Shown one piece after another: positions 19,130 to 26,559 of a stretch of 64,000 nt of DNA; within the stretch, counting starts at the first letter, position 1; each line of letters opens with the position of its first letter. The DNA lies in NCBI RefSeq assembly GCF_000287675.1, contig NZ_ALJL01000027.1:1-64000 (forward strand). Reading direction: 5' to 3'. The DNA is from Lachnoanaerobaculum sp. ICM7. Lineage in GTDB: Bacteria; Bacillota; Clostridia; Lachnospirales; Lachnospiraceae. A program made the translations under genes and the position numbers. The notes under the pieces are model-generated. The model saw only the letters and a list, made by a program, of their open reading frames with translations. It ran no database searches and was not told where the DNA came from.

Positions 19130-20347
19130 TTATACTTCCAACATCTTAATAAGTTCTTCTGCAGCCCTTTGTGCAAAAGCTTTCTCATTTATATTATTAT
19201 CCATCTCTACTATATTAACTTTATCTTTGTCGATATTATTTTTTAATGTATCAAACAAAGCTTCATCCTCTTTACTTCCATAAAAAGGCTGATCCGGTGC
19301 ATCAATCATTGATACTCCTTTTAACGGTAGTATCAATACGGTCTTGCCAAAAGATGCATTTAATTTTTCTGCAATCTTTTGACCGAATTTTATATTTTCT
19401 TCCACTGTAGTTCTCATCAGAGTAACTGTCGGATTATGTTTATATAAATTACGACTTTTAAATTTCTCCGGGATAGTATCAATCGGTCCGAAGTTTACCA
19501 TATCAAGTGCACCAACAGAAACAACCTGCGGAACATGATTTCTTCCTGCCGCTTCCAGTCTGTTAGGTCCGGCACCAAGTACTCCTCCGACTATTTCATC
19601 ACACCACTCTGTTGTTGTAATATCCAGTACTCCTTTGAAAAATCCTGCATCTATCAGGGATTCCATAGTCTTTCCACCTGTTCCTGTTGCATGGAACACA
19701 AGTACTTCATAACCACGCTCTTCCAAATACTCTTTGGCAAAATCTACACATGGAGTGGTTACTCCAAACATTGTAGCGGCAATCAAAGGCTTTTCATCTT
19801 CCTCAACTTCTTTTATCTTATCCGCCATTCCCACCATTCCTGCAATGGCAAGTACTGCATTTTTAAATATTGTTTTTGAGATTTTATTCAGACCTGCAAC
19901 ATCTACTATTGATGGCATCATTATTATGTCGCTTGTTCCCACATACTGAGATACATTTCCGGAAGCCATGGTGGAAACCATCATTTTAGGTACCCCGATA
20001 GGTAAGGCTCTCATTGCAGGTGTTACAAGTGATGTTCCTCCGGAACCTCCAAATGAGATAATACCGTCAAACTTCCCTTCGGCATAAAGTCTTGGAATCA
20101 ACAGCTCCATTCCCTTTGATAAAGCTTCTGTGGCCATTGCCCTATCTCTTCTTGAGACAATATCTTCAATATCATAACCTGCTTCTTTTGCAATTTCTTT
20201 ATTTGATACATCAACCTCAATCTCAGAATTAAATACGCCTGTATTTATCATATATGTCTTTAATCCGAGCTCTTCTATCAACTCTTTGACATACAAAAAT
20301 TCTTTTCCTTTAGTATCAAATGTTCCTGCTACGGCGATAGTTTTCAT
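19130..20347 (-). CDS. Tm-1-like ATP-binding domain protein (UPF0261)
   Basis: A 405-aa protein of the UPF0261 family, the N-terminal ATP-binding half of plant Tm-1. The start IAVAGTFDTKGKEFLYVKEL is the family hallmark; GGSGGTSLVTPAMRALPIGVPK and MVSTMASGNVSQYVGTSDI (about 100-135) form the nucleotide region, and VFHATGTGGKTMESLID lies near 215. It is the first gene of a two-gene operon with the TIM-barrel protein. No bacterial substrate is established; sugar or carboxylate metabolism has been suggested from context elsewhere. Confidence 0.9.
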   Translation of the reverse strand: MKTIAVAGTFDTKGKEFLYVKELIEELGLKTYMINTGVFNSEIEVDVSNKEIAKEAGYDIEDIVSRRDRAMATEALSKGMELLIPRLYAEGKFDGIISFGGSGGTSLVTPAMRALPIGVPKMMVSTMASGNVSQYVGTSDIIMMPSIVDVAGLNKISKTIFKNAVLAIAGMVGMADKIKEVEEDEKPLIAATMFGVTTPCVDFAKEYLEERGYEVLVFHATGTGGKTMESLIDAGFFKGVLDITTTEWCDEIVGGVLGAGPNRLEAAGRNHVPQVVSVGALDMVNFGPIDTIPEKFKSRNLYKHNPTVTLMRTTVEENIKFGQKIAEKLNASFGKTVLILPLKGVSMIDAPDQPFYGSKEDEALFDTLKNNIDKDKVNIVEMDNNINEKAFAQRAAEELIKMLEV

Positions 20348-20505
20348 CTAACCTTTATACTCCTTTCTTTTTAGACTTGTTACGATTCCCTATAAATAAT
20401 CATGCTTTAATAATACCCTAAATACAAAAAAATTAAATGTCATTATTTTATGTTTTATTGTGTTTATTTTATATTCTAATTGTATTTTATATATTAAACC
20501 TTGTC

Positions 20506-20530
20506 CTTATATTATCTTTCATAATATAAG
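20506..20530. repeat. Perfect inverted repeat between the fusion-regulator gene and the UPF0261 operon
   Basis: Ten-base arms CTTATATTAT and ATAATATAAG around a 5-base loop CTTTC. It directly follows the terminator of the AraC-fusion gene and lies about 160 bp before the UPF0261 start. It could be an operator or a second weak hairpin; apart from it and the adjacent terminator, the intergenic bases 20348-20581 are AT-rich and show no other feature I can support. Confidence 0.4.
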
Positions 20531-20533
20531 AAC

Positions 20534-20571
20534 AAAAAAACAACCCCTTATCAATATTGAAAGAGATTGTT
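20534..20571 (-). terminator. Intrinsic terminator of the TIM-barrel/AraC fusion gene
   Basis: Nine-pair stem (minus strand AACAATCTC with GGGGTTGTT, two or three G-U pairs), 15-nt loop, then seven T. It begins 11 bp past the stop at 20582. Confidence 0.7.
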
Positions 20572-20581
20572 CCTCATAATA

Positions 20582-21769
20582 TTATTTATTTTGTTTACGA
20601 TATATTTCCGGAGAAACTCCTATATACTTCTTAAAAATTTTGGTAAATTGAACATAATCCGTATAGCCCACCGACATACCTATTTCTTTACAGGAAATTT
20701 TCCCTTTTTTCAAGAGTTTTTTAGCTTTATTGAGCCTAAACCAAATCAAATATTCTGTAAATGACATACCCGTATCTTTTTTGAATCTTATACTGTAATA
20801 AGTTGGTGATATATGCGCCACCAAAGCCAGATCTCTAAGTTGAATAACTTCCATGTAGTGCTCTTCAATATATCTTTTTGCCATCTCGGTATAATCTGCC
20901 GTATTTAAATTTCCGTCTATAGCTTTTACAAACAAGTCCTCACTGTTAAACTCTCCATAACTTTTAAAGGCCTTTGTTGTATTATGAATCGCCCTTTCTA
21001 TAGGTATTCTCTCAAATGTAGATCCACCTATATATCCCTGACAGCTCGTATTTTGATACATATACCTCATATCTATAGGTGTACTTGCCGGCCCTGAATA
21101 GATCATTCTTATAATATCTTTACTTTTTGACTCACAAACTTTAAATATATCTTCTGCCAGTCTATGAGCATCATATAATGACAAAGATCTCTTTGCTCCC
21201 AAAAAACCTCCCTTTGTAAGCCCAAGGTGAACACATATAGCATCAGCTCCGGCATCTATCATTCTCTTTGCCTCATATTCTGTAGTTACAAAGGCCACCG
21301 TAAACAAATCAAAGTAATTAGCAAGCTTTATTGCCTCAATCTCTTTTTCAAAAGAAGTGCCCTCCTCCTCCAATGCCTCACGAAACTTCCCGTCTATCAA
21401 AGCCAATGTGGGGAAATTGACAATACCCGCAAATCCGCTCATTTTTATTTTCTTGATATATTCGTATAGGTTTATTTCCGGATCTGATGCCAATACTCCA
21501 AATAATATGGGGATGTTTTTTATAATAGGCAACAGTTCTCTTGTACCCAATTCCATAACAATGTCATTACTGTTACCATAGCATAGATAGCTTGCATAAG
21601 AACTTCTTCCGGTAATACGATATTTTCCTGCACTGAGAGCCATTATAAAGTCTACGCCCCCCATGGCGACATATTTAGCTGTCATACCCGATCCCAAAGC
21701 CGCTCCGATAATATGACCGTTTACATTGATTTGTGCATGCAACATCTTTTTTATTGTTTCTCTATCCAA
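20582..21769 (-). CDS. PEP-hydrolase-like TIM-barrel fused to AraC-type helix-turn-helix
   Basis: A 395-aa two-part protein. Residues 1-275 are a full TIM-barrel of the same family as the gene at 18274 (IIGAALGSGMTAKYVAMGGV near 18-37; LALIDGKFREALEEEG; CVHLGLTKGG). Residues about 290-395 are an AraC/XylS DNA-binding domain with two helix-turn-helix units: LRDLALVAHISPTYYSIRF and SCKEIGMSVGYTDYVQFTKI. The start is TTG with GGGGGA about 10 nt upstream, supported by alignment with the paralogue. The likely role is a transcription activator sensing the metabolite handled by the neighbouring operon. It is monocistronic with its own strong promoter. Confidence 0.88.
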   Translation of the reverse strand: MDRETIKKMLHAQINVNGHIIGAALGSGMTAKYVAMGGVDFIMALSAGKYRITGRSSYASYLCYGNSNDIVMELGTRELLPIIKNIPILFGVLASDPEINLYEYIKKIKMSGFAGIVNFPTLALIDGKFREALEEEGTSFEKEIEAIKLANYFDLFTVAFVTTEYEAKRMIDAGADAICVHLGLTKGGFLGAKRSLSLYDAHRLAEDIFKVCESKSKDIIRMIYSGPASTPIDMRYMYQNTSCQGYIGGSTFERIPIERAIHNTTKAFKSYGEFNSEDLFVKAIDGNLNTADYTEMAKRYIEEHYMEVIQLRDLALVAHISPTYYSIRFKKDTGMSFTEYLIWFRLNKAKKLLKKGKISCKEIGMSVGYTDYVQFTKIFKKYIGVSPEIYRKQNK

Positions 21770-21813
21770 TGTTTTTATGTCCCCCGTGCTGTTTATATTT
21801 CTTACTTTGTTTT

Positions 21814-21842
21814 ATTATAAATACATATAAAACAAATATCAA
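21814..21842 (-). promoter_or_regulatory. Promoter of the TIM-barrel/AraC fusion gene
   Basis: Minus-strand -35 TTGATA (21842-21837), 17-nt spacer, -10 TATAAT (21819-21814), about 45 bp before the TTG start. Confidence 0.75.
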
Positions 21843-21871
21843 ATCTATTCAACAAAACTTTCTCTTAAACC

Positions 21872-21900
21872 TTGACATTCCACTTAGAATATCCTAAAAT
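21872..21900 (+). promoter_or_regulatory. Promoter of rpsT
   Basis: -35 TTGACA (21872-21877), 17-nt spacer, -10 TAAAAT (21895-21900). It leaves a roughly 100-nt untranslated leader before the GTG at 22005; no clear leader structure was recognised. Confidence 0.8.
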
Positions 21901-22004
21901 TATATTCGCGTTTAGATTGAACTGTCCGTGTCCAGGCTTCAATATAAACTTTTAAAATTAAAATTTAATTCAACAAAAAAGTTATTTATTTATTGGAGGT
22001 AAAT

Positions 22005-22271
22005 GTGGCTAATATCAAATCAGCAAAGAAGAGAATTCAGGTTGCTTTAGTTAGAACAGAGAGAAATAAGTCTATCAGATCAAAAGTAAAGACTGCTATT
22101 AAGAAAGTTGACAGTGCTGTTGCAGCAAATGACAAGAAGCTTGCACAGGAGAACCTTAAGAATGCTATCGTTGAGATTACAAAGGCAGCATCAAAGGGTG
22201 TATATCACAAGAACAATGCATCTCGTAAGGTTGCAAGACTTTCAAAGGCTGTTGATAGTATCAATGCATAA
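22005..22271 (+). CDS. rpsT: 30S ribosomal protein S20
   Basis: An 88-aa, strongly basic, all-helical protein that binds the 5' domain of 16S rRNA during 30S assembly. The sequence starts (M)ANIKSAKKRI, the universal S20 opening, and ends with ASRKVARLSKAVDSINA. The GTG at 22005 with GGAGG 5 nt upstream gives the standard length; a further-upstream TTG lies within the ribosome site itself. It is the only clear plus-strand housekeeping gene in the window, divergent from the fusion regulator and followed by two hairpins. Confidence 0.96.
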   Translation: MANIKSAKKRIQVALVRTERNKSIRSKVKTAIKKVDSAVAANDKKLAQENLKNAIVEITKAASKGVYHKNNASRKVARLSKAVDSINA

Positions 22272-22276
22272 AACAA

Positions 22277-22308
22277 ACTCCAATGACCGTCATCATTGGA
22301 GTTTTTTA
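22277..22308 (+). terminator. Terminator of rpsT (bidirectional)
   Basis: Ten-base arms ACTCCAATGA/TCATTGGAGT with a 6-nt loop, followed by TTTTTATT on the plus strand. Read on the minus strand it is followed by TTGTTTT and may also stop trmB transcription. Confidence 0.85.
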
Positions 22309-22310
22309 TT

Positions 22311-22340
22311 TCACCTGCCGATTTTGGCAGGTGATTTTTT
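22311..22340 (+). terminator. Second tandem terminator after rpsT
   Basis: Nine-base arms TCACCTGCC/GGCAGGTGA with a 6-nt loop and six T. The T-run touches the trmB stop codon, so the two convergent genes share this region. Confidence 0.8.
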
Positions 22341-22992
22341 ATCTGCTTATAATCATTTTACAAATCTTATTTCCTTGACTTGAGAATTTCTCCTCATATT
22401 CCGTCATTATATTTCCTTCAGATTCTTTTTCCGAATGAAAGTCAAAGCTGCAAAAATTAAGTTTCCACTTTGAATCCTTTACCACATCCAAAGAATATTC
22501 AAATAACCCTATATTATCGGTCTTAAATTCTATTACACCATCCTTTTTCAATATAATATCGTACACATTTAAAAAATCCGGTGATGTCAGTCTTCTGTTT
22601 GCATGTCTGTCCTTCGGCCATGGATCTGAAAAATTAAGAAAGATCTTGTCCACCTCTCCTGCCTCAAATATCTCTGAAAGTTTCTTTGCATCTGCACATA
22701 GAAACCTTAGATTATCTATGCTCTTCTCTTTTTCAAGGTTTCTTTTTCTTTGTATTGCTTTCATCAATACACTTTCATATTTTTCTATACCGATAAAGTT
22801 TATATCCTGATGTGTTATCGCCATATTTCTGATAAACAGTCCCTTACCCATTCCTATCTCTATCTGCAAAGGTCTTTTCTCCTCAAAGATATCCTGTATA
22901 CTTCCCTTTAATTCTATTGCTTTATCTTCTCTGATACATTCCTTTGCATCTGTTATAAAGTCCTCACAGCCCTTTATATGTCTAAGTCTCAT
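22339..22992 (-). CDS. trmB: tRNA (guanine-N7)-methyltransferase
   Basis: A 217-aa SAM-dependent enzyme that methylates G46 in the tRNA variable loop. The fold is visible from LQIEIGMGKGLFIRNMA (SAM loop, about 55-71), FIGIEKYESVLMKAI, and the signature NFSDPWPKDRHANRRLTS near 138-155; ELKTD-like IEFKTDN follows. Length and motifs match TrmB. It converges on rpsT and lies 90 bp downstream of the htrA terminator. Confidence 0.95.
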   Translation of the reverse strand: MRLRHIKGCEDFITDAKECIREDKAIELKGSIQDIFEEKRPLQIEIGMGKGLFIRNMAITHQDINFIGIEKYESVLMKAIQRKRNLEKEKSIDNLRFLCADAKKLSEIFEAGEVDKIFLNFSDPWPKDRHANRRLTSPDFLNVYDIILKKDGVIEFKTDNIGLFEYSLDVVKDSKWKLNFCSFDFHSEKESEGNIMTEYEEKFSSQGNKICKMIISR

Positions 22993-23041
22993 TATTACTA
23001 CCCCATTTCCTATATAGCAATTTAGTATACATTATATCTGA

Positions 23042-23074
23042 TAAAAAAAGCAACAGGCATTTAACCTGTTGCTT
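23042..23074 (-). terminator. Intrinsic terminator of the HtrA-type protease gene
   Basis: Ten-base arms AAGCAACAGG/CCTGTTGCTT with a 7-nt loop, then a seven-T run on the minus strand, 11 bp past the stop. Confidence 0.88.
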
Positions 23075-23084
23075 ATAAAATAAC

Positions 23085-24692
23085 TTATTGTTCTGTAGCC
23101 TCTCTCTTTCCAAGAGTTATTGTTACAGTCTTTTCCACATAATTACCGCTTTCATCCAACCTTTGAACTGTCAAATCCACTGTTTTTCCACTCTCATAAT
23201 ATGTAAGCATATTTTTGAGGCTTTCCATGGATCTTACACTCTGCCCATCAAATTTTGTTATGATATCCTTGGCCTTTAAGTCTGAAGAAGCTGCCGCTCC
23301 ACCTTCTACAACCTTGTAAACATATATACCCTGTGGCATGTCATATGCCTTAGCCATTTCCTCATCTATATCTTTTCCCTGTATTCCAAGATATCCCTGA
23401 TTCTCTGCCGCAACAACCGTCCTGGTTTCTTTGCTTGAAAGTTCAGCAATAAGATCCTTTACTGCAGAAATAGGTATGGCATAGCCCATTCCTTCAACAT
23501 CGGTATCGGAATATTTAGCCGAATTTATACCGATGACTTCACCCTTCATATTAAGAAGTGCGCCGCCTGAGTTTCCCGGGTTTATGGCTGCATCTGTCTG
23601 AAGAAGATTTCTTGATGTACCTCCCTCAGTCTTTACTTCTCTGTTTAATGCCGAAATATAACCTACAGTTACAGACTGGCCATATCCAAGTGCATTACCT
23701 ATGGCAACCACTCCCTGTCCAACCTTAATATCATTTGAATCGCCTATATTTGCAATACTTATCTTTGACAATGTATCTTCTGAAAGATCTGAAAGCTTAA
23801 TCGCCACAACGGCAACATCATTGTCGCTGTCTCCTCCCTTTACGGAAGCTGTAGCCTTTGTTCCGTCATTAAATTCAACTTCCAGACTGTCGGTATCTGC
23901 AATAACATGATTGTTTGTGACTACCAAAAGTTCAGTATCTGTTTTTCCGACTATAATACCTGAACCGCTTGACTGTGCTTCATAACTTTGTGTTCCGAAG
24001 AAGCTGTTCTGTGTAATCTCGGCTTTACCATAAATAGCTACGACTGAAGGCATAGCCTTGTCTACAATTGTAGACACATCCATATTTGAAAGATTTGTTG
24101 CAGGTGCCGCAGTGCTTTCACTGTCACTCTTGATATCGGTTTGATTTCCTATAACAATATTGTCTTTAGTTTCTACATTACTTGCAATATAGCTGTTTGC
24201 AACGGTATTTACACCTACCATTACTCCACCGGCAACAAGTCCGAATACCGCCGCACTTGCTACAAGACCTACAGCCTTACCTACTTTTGATTTCTTTCGC
24301 TCCTTACCCTTACCTTGGACTTTTTGAGGCTGTGCGGCAAGAGCCCTTGCTCGTACATCTTCTGACTGAGTTGTTCTATAAGTTTCTCTACTATTTCCCT
24401 CAATGTTTGCATTATTATTCACCTCATCATTTGTATTTGTTTTATCTAAACTTACCGTATTAGCGCTGCTGTCGGACTCTGTTTCATTTTTGGCTATATT
24501 TTCTGCAGCTTTTGCAAGACTGTCTGTGTGTCTTTTTATAATACTGTCTATATCCTTTTGCTCGGACTGAGTATCAATGCCGATTTCATCTGCAGTATTT
24601 GTATTTGAAATCTCCGTCGTGTTCTCTGTATTTGTTGTATGCTCCTGTGCATTGTTTATCTCATTATCAAATTCATCTCTATCAAATCCCAT
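23085..24692 (-). CDS. HtrA/DegP-like membrane-anchored serine protease
   Basis: About 535 aa. A cytoplasmic Asn/Asp/Thr-rich region of some 140 residues precedes one membrane helix (GLVASAAVFGLVAGGVMVG), then an external trypsin-like domain with the triad in VTNNHVIA (His), SDNDVAVV (Asp) and NPGNSGGAL (Ser), and a C-terminal PDZ domain (GIYVYKVVEGGAAASSDLKA). It degrades or refolds damaged envelope proteins. The ATG at 24692 is preferred over one at 24743, which lies inside the terminator stem of the upstream gene; AAAGGAG at 24724-24718 is separated from it by a small hairpin. The start remains less certain than the identity. Confidence 0.88.
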   Translation of the reverse strand: MGFDRDEFDNEINNAQEHTTNTENTTEISNTNTADEIGIDTQSEQKDIDSIIKRHTDSLAKAAENIAKNETESDSSANTVSLDKTNTNDEVNNNANIEGNSRETYRTTQSEDVRARALAAQPQKVQGKGKERKKSKVGKAVGLVASAAVFGLVAGGVMVGVNTVANSYIASNVETKDNIVIGNQTDIKSDSESTAAPATNLSNMDVSTIVDKAMPSVVAIYGKAEITQNSFFGTQSYEAQSSGSGIIVGKTDTELLVVTNNHVIADTDSLEVEFNDGTKATASVKGGDSDNDVAVVAIKLSDLSEDTLSKISIANIGDSNDIKVGQGVVAIGNALGYGQSVTVGYISALNREVKTEGGTSRNLLQTDAAINPGNSGGALLNMKGEVIGINSAKYSDTDVEGMGYAIPISAVKDLIAELSSKETRTVVAAENQGYLGIQGKDIDEEMAKAYDMPQGIYVYKVVEGGAAASSDLKAKDIITKFDGQSVRSMESLKNMLTYYESGKTVDLTVQRLDESGNYVEKTVTITLGKREATEQ

Positions 24693-24701
24693 ATTCTTAT
24701 T

Positions 24702-24724
24702 CGCACGATTAAGTGCGCTCCTTT
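24702..24724 (-). promoter_or_regulatory. Ribosome site with hairpin spacer before the htrA-like start
   Basis: On the minus strand AAAGGAG (24724-24718) is followed by CGCAC-TTAATC-GTGCG and then nine bases and ATG. Linear spacing is 25 nt, far too long, but folding the five-pair hairpin would shorten it to about 9 nt. Confidence 0.4.
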
Positions 24725-24730
24725 CATGTA

Positions 24731-24784
24731 TTAAAAAAAGCATTGGTAGCTTTCCTTTTATGGTTTATAGTCTACCAATGCTTT
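24731..24784 (-). terminator. Intrinsic terminator of the polysaccharide/LCP operon
   Basis: Thirteen-base perfect arms AAAGCATTGGTAG and CTACCAATGCTTT with a 22-nt loop, followed by further T residues on the minus strand. It contains an in-frame ATG (24743) of the downstream protease reading frame. Confidence 0.82.
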
Positions 24785-24824
24785 GTGTCTAATTTGTGTT
24801 CAAAGTTAGTTTAAATTGTGTTTT

Positions 24825-26546
24825 TTATTCAGGTTTCGCTTCCACAGTCTGTGAAACTGTACTTCCGGGTCCCACTACATTAGGTGCAGGTGCTACAGTT
24901 TCTTCTTTTGCACCGGTAGTCAAAGGTTCCACTGTAGATTCTTTAGGACTCTTTCCGGACTTTGTCTGGGCCTGAGTTGTTTCACCCGGACCGTTTGATT
25001 TTCTGGGCTGAGCCTCACCGCTTGCTGCAGTAGTCTCGCCCGGTCCGTTTACCTTCTTTGTCTGAGTTTCAGATGTAGTGTTTTTCTTGTTCTGAGCCTC
25101 GGTTGACGAAGTTATAATCTCCACATTTGAACCCTTTGAGGCCTGTGTGGTCTCTCCCGGACCTACATTTACTCCGGTTTTTGAGCTGCTTGTGGTCTTA
25201 TCCCTTTCAGCCGCACTTCCCTTCTCGGTAGGCTTTATATAGTACTTATTTCCGTCACCGTCTGTGTAATAATCATTTTCTTCATCTTTATCTATCCAAA
25301 CGGTTTCACCGTCTTTATCAAGCTGATAATACCTTCCGTTATTGTCTATGTAGATATCTACACTCTTTTTGGTCTCGGCTTCAGTGGTAGATTTCTTCTT
25401 ACTCTTGGTTTCTTTATTATCTTCATCATCGTTATTTTTATTCGACTTATATCCGCCGCTGGTTTTTACTCGCTTTATACTGTCACCGTCTTTATAAACT
25501 CCGGTATCTGATGAAATTCTGTCACTGTAGGCCTTTACTTTTGCGGAAACTTCATAATTTTCATCACCGAAGAGATACTTGTGAAGCTCCAATACATTAC
25601 TTTCAAGGTTTACAGGAACTACTATAAATCCCTTTGTACCGAGAGTCATATCATCCAACTCAAACGGAAAACCTGCAGTATCTTTTAAGTTATATTTTCC
25701 GAAATCATTTATTACATCAAGACCGTCCTGCCATGTAAGATTTGTCGCTACCATAGAAAGCATATTTCCAAGCAAATCATTCAACGTCTTAAGGTCGGCC
25801 TTCTTTGCCTTTTCAAATGCAAGTTCAATAACCTTTCTCTGTCTTTCCGTTCTCTGGTAATCTGTGTCCATATATCTAAGTCTTGCATATGCTACAGCCT
25901 GAACACCGTCCAAATGCTGCATTCCCGGTGCCTTTAACTGTACAGATCCTATTCCTGTTCCCTTTACTGTTTCTGTAATATAAGAGTTTATATATTTAAA
26001 CTCCGGCTTTGTGACTTCTATATCTACACCGCCCAAAATATTTATTGCTGTTGCAACTGCCTTCCAGTTAAATGTAACATAGTCTGTAATATTAAGATCC
26101 AAACTGTCATTTAGCATCTTAACAGCTCTTGCAGGTCCACCATAGCTATATGCATGTGTAGCCTTCTGGAATGAATTCTTACCTACATCAAGGTATGTAT
26201 CTCTATATACAGATACAAGCTTAATGTCTCCTGTAGCCTGATCTATTGAACATATAATTATAACATCGGATCTGTTTCCTTTTCCGACACTGTTGTCTCT
26301 GGAGTCTACACCGAATAATGCAATATTTCTATATCCTCTCATCTCCTGAAGCTTTTTTTCCGACAAGCCGGTGTTTGCCACCTCTTCCACATCATACTCC
26401 GGGCGTTGGATTTTGGAATATTGTTTCAACGCATAGGCATATGCAAATATAACGCCCAGAACAAGCATCTCTGCTATAAGCATTGTTATGAAAAAAGCAA
26501 CTTTTGATTTTTTCTTTTTTCTGGACTTCTTTTTTTCTTCGCTCAT
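24825..26546 (-). CDS. LytR-CpsA-Psr (LCP) family glycopolymer ligase
   Basis: About 573 aa: a Lys-rich cytoplasmic start (SEEKKKSRKKKKS), one membrane helix near 20-40 and an external LCP domain (about 75-330) with NIALFGVDSRD, RSDVIIICSID, SVYRDTYLDV and YARLRYMDTDYQRTERQRKV, the Arg/Asp residues that bind polyprenyl-pyrophosphate. LCP enzymes attach teichoic acids or capsule to peptidoglycan. A 240-residue low-complexity tail rich in Thr, Ser, Lys and Glu contains repeated GPGETT units. The ATG at 26546 has AGGAGG at ideal spacing. It directly follows the initiating glycosyltransferase, consistent with ligating its polymer. Confidence 0.92.
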   Translation of the reverse strand: MSEEKKKSRKKKKSKVAFFITMLIAEMLVLGVIFAYAYALKQYSKIQRPEYDVEEVANTGLSEKKLQEMRGYRNIALFGVDSRDNSVGKGNRSDVIIICSIDQATGDIKLVSVYRDTYLDVGKNSFQKATHAYSYGGPARAVKMLNDSLDLNITDYVTFNWKAVATAINILGGVDIEVTKPEFKYINSYITETVKGTGIGSVQLKAPGMQHLDGVQAVAYARLRYMDTDYQRTERQRKVIELAFEKAKKADLKTLNDLLGNMLSMVATNLTWQDGLDVINDFGKYNLKDTAGFPFELDDMTLGTKGFIVVPVNLESNVLELHKYLFGDENYEVSAKVKAYSDRISSDTGVYKDGDSIKRVKTSGGYKSNKNNDDEDNKETKSKKKSTTEAETKKSVDIYIDNNGRYYQLDKDGETVWIDKDEENDYYTDGDGNKYYIKPTEKGSAAERDKTTSSSKTGVNVGPGETTQASKGSNVEIITSSTEAQNKKNTTSETQTKKVNGPGETTAASGEAQPRKSNGPGETTQAQTKSGKSPKESTVEPLTTGAKEETVAPAPNVVGPGSTVSQTVEAKPE

Positions 26547-26559
26547 TATGATCCTCCTG

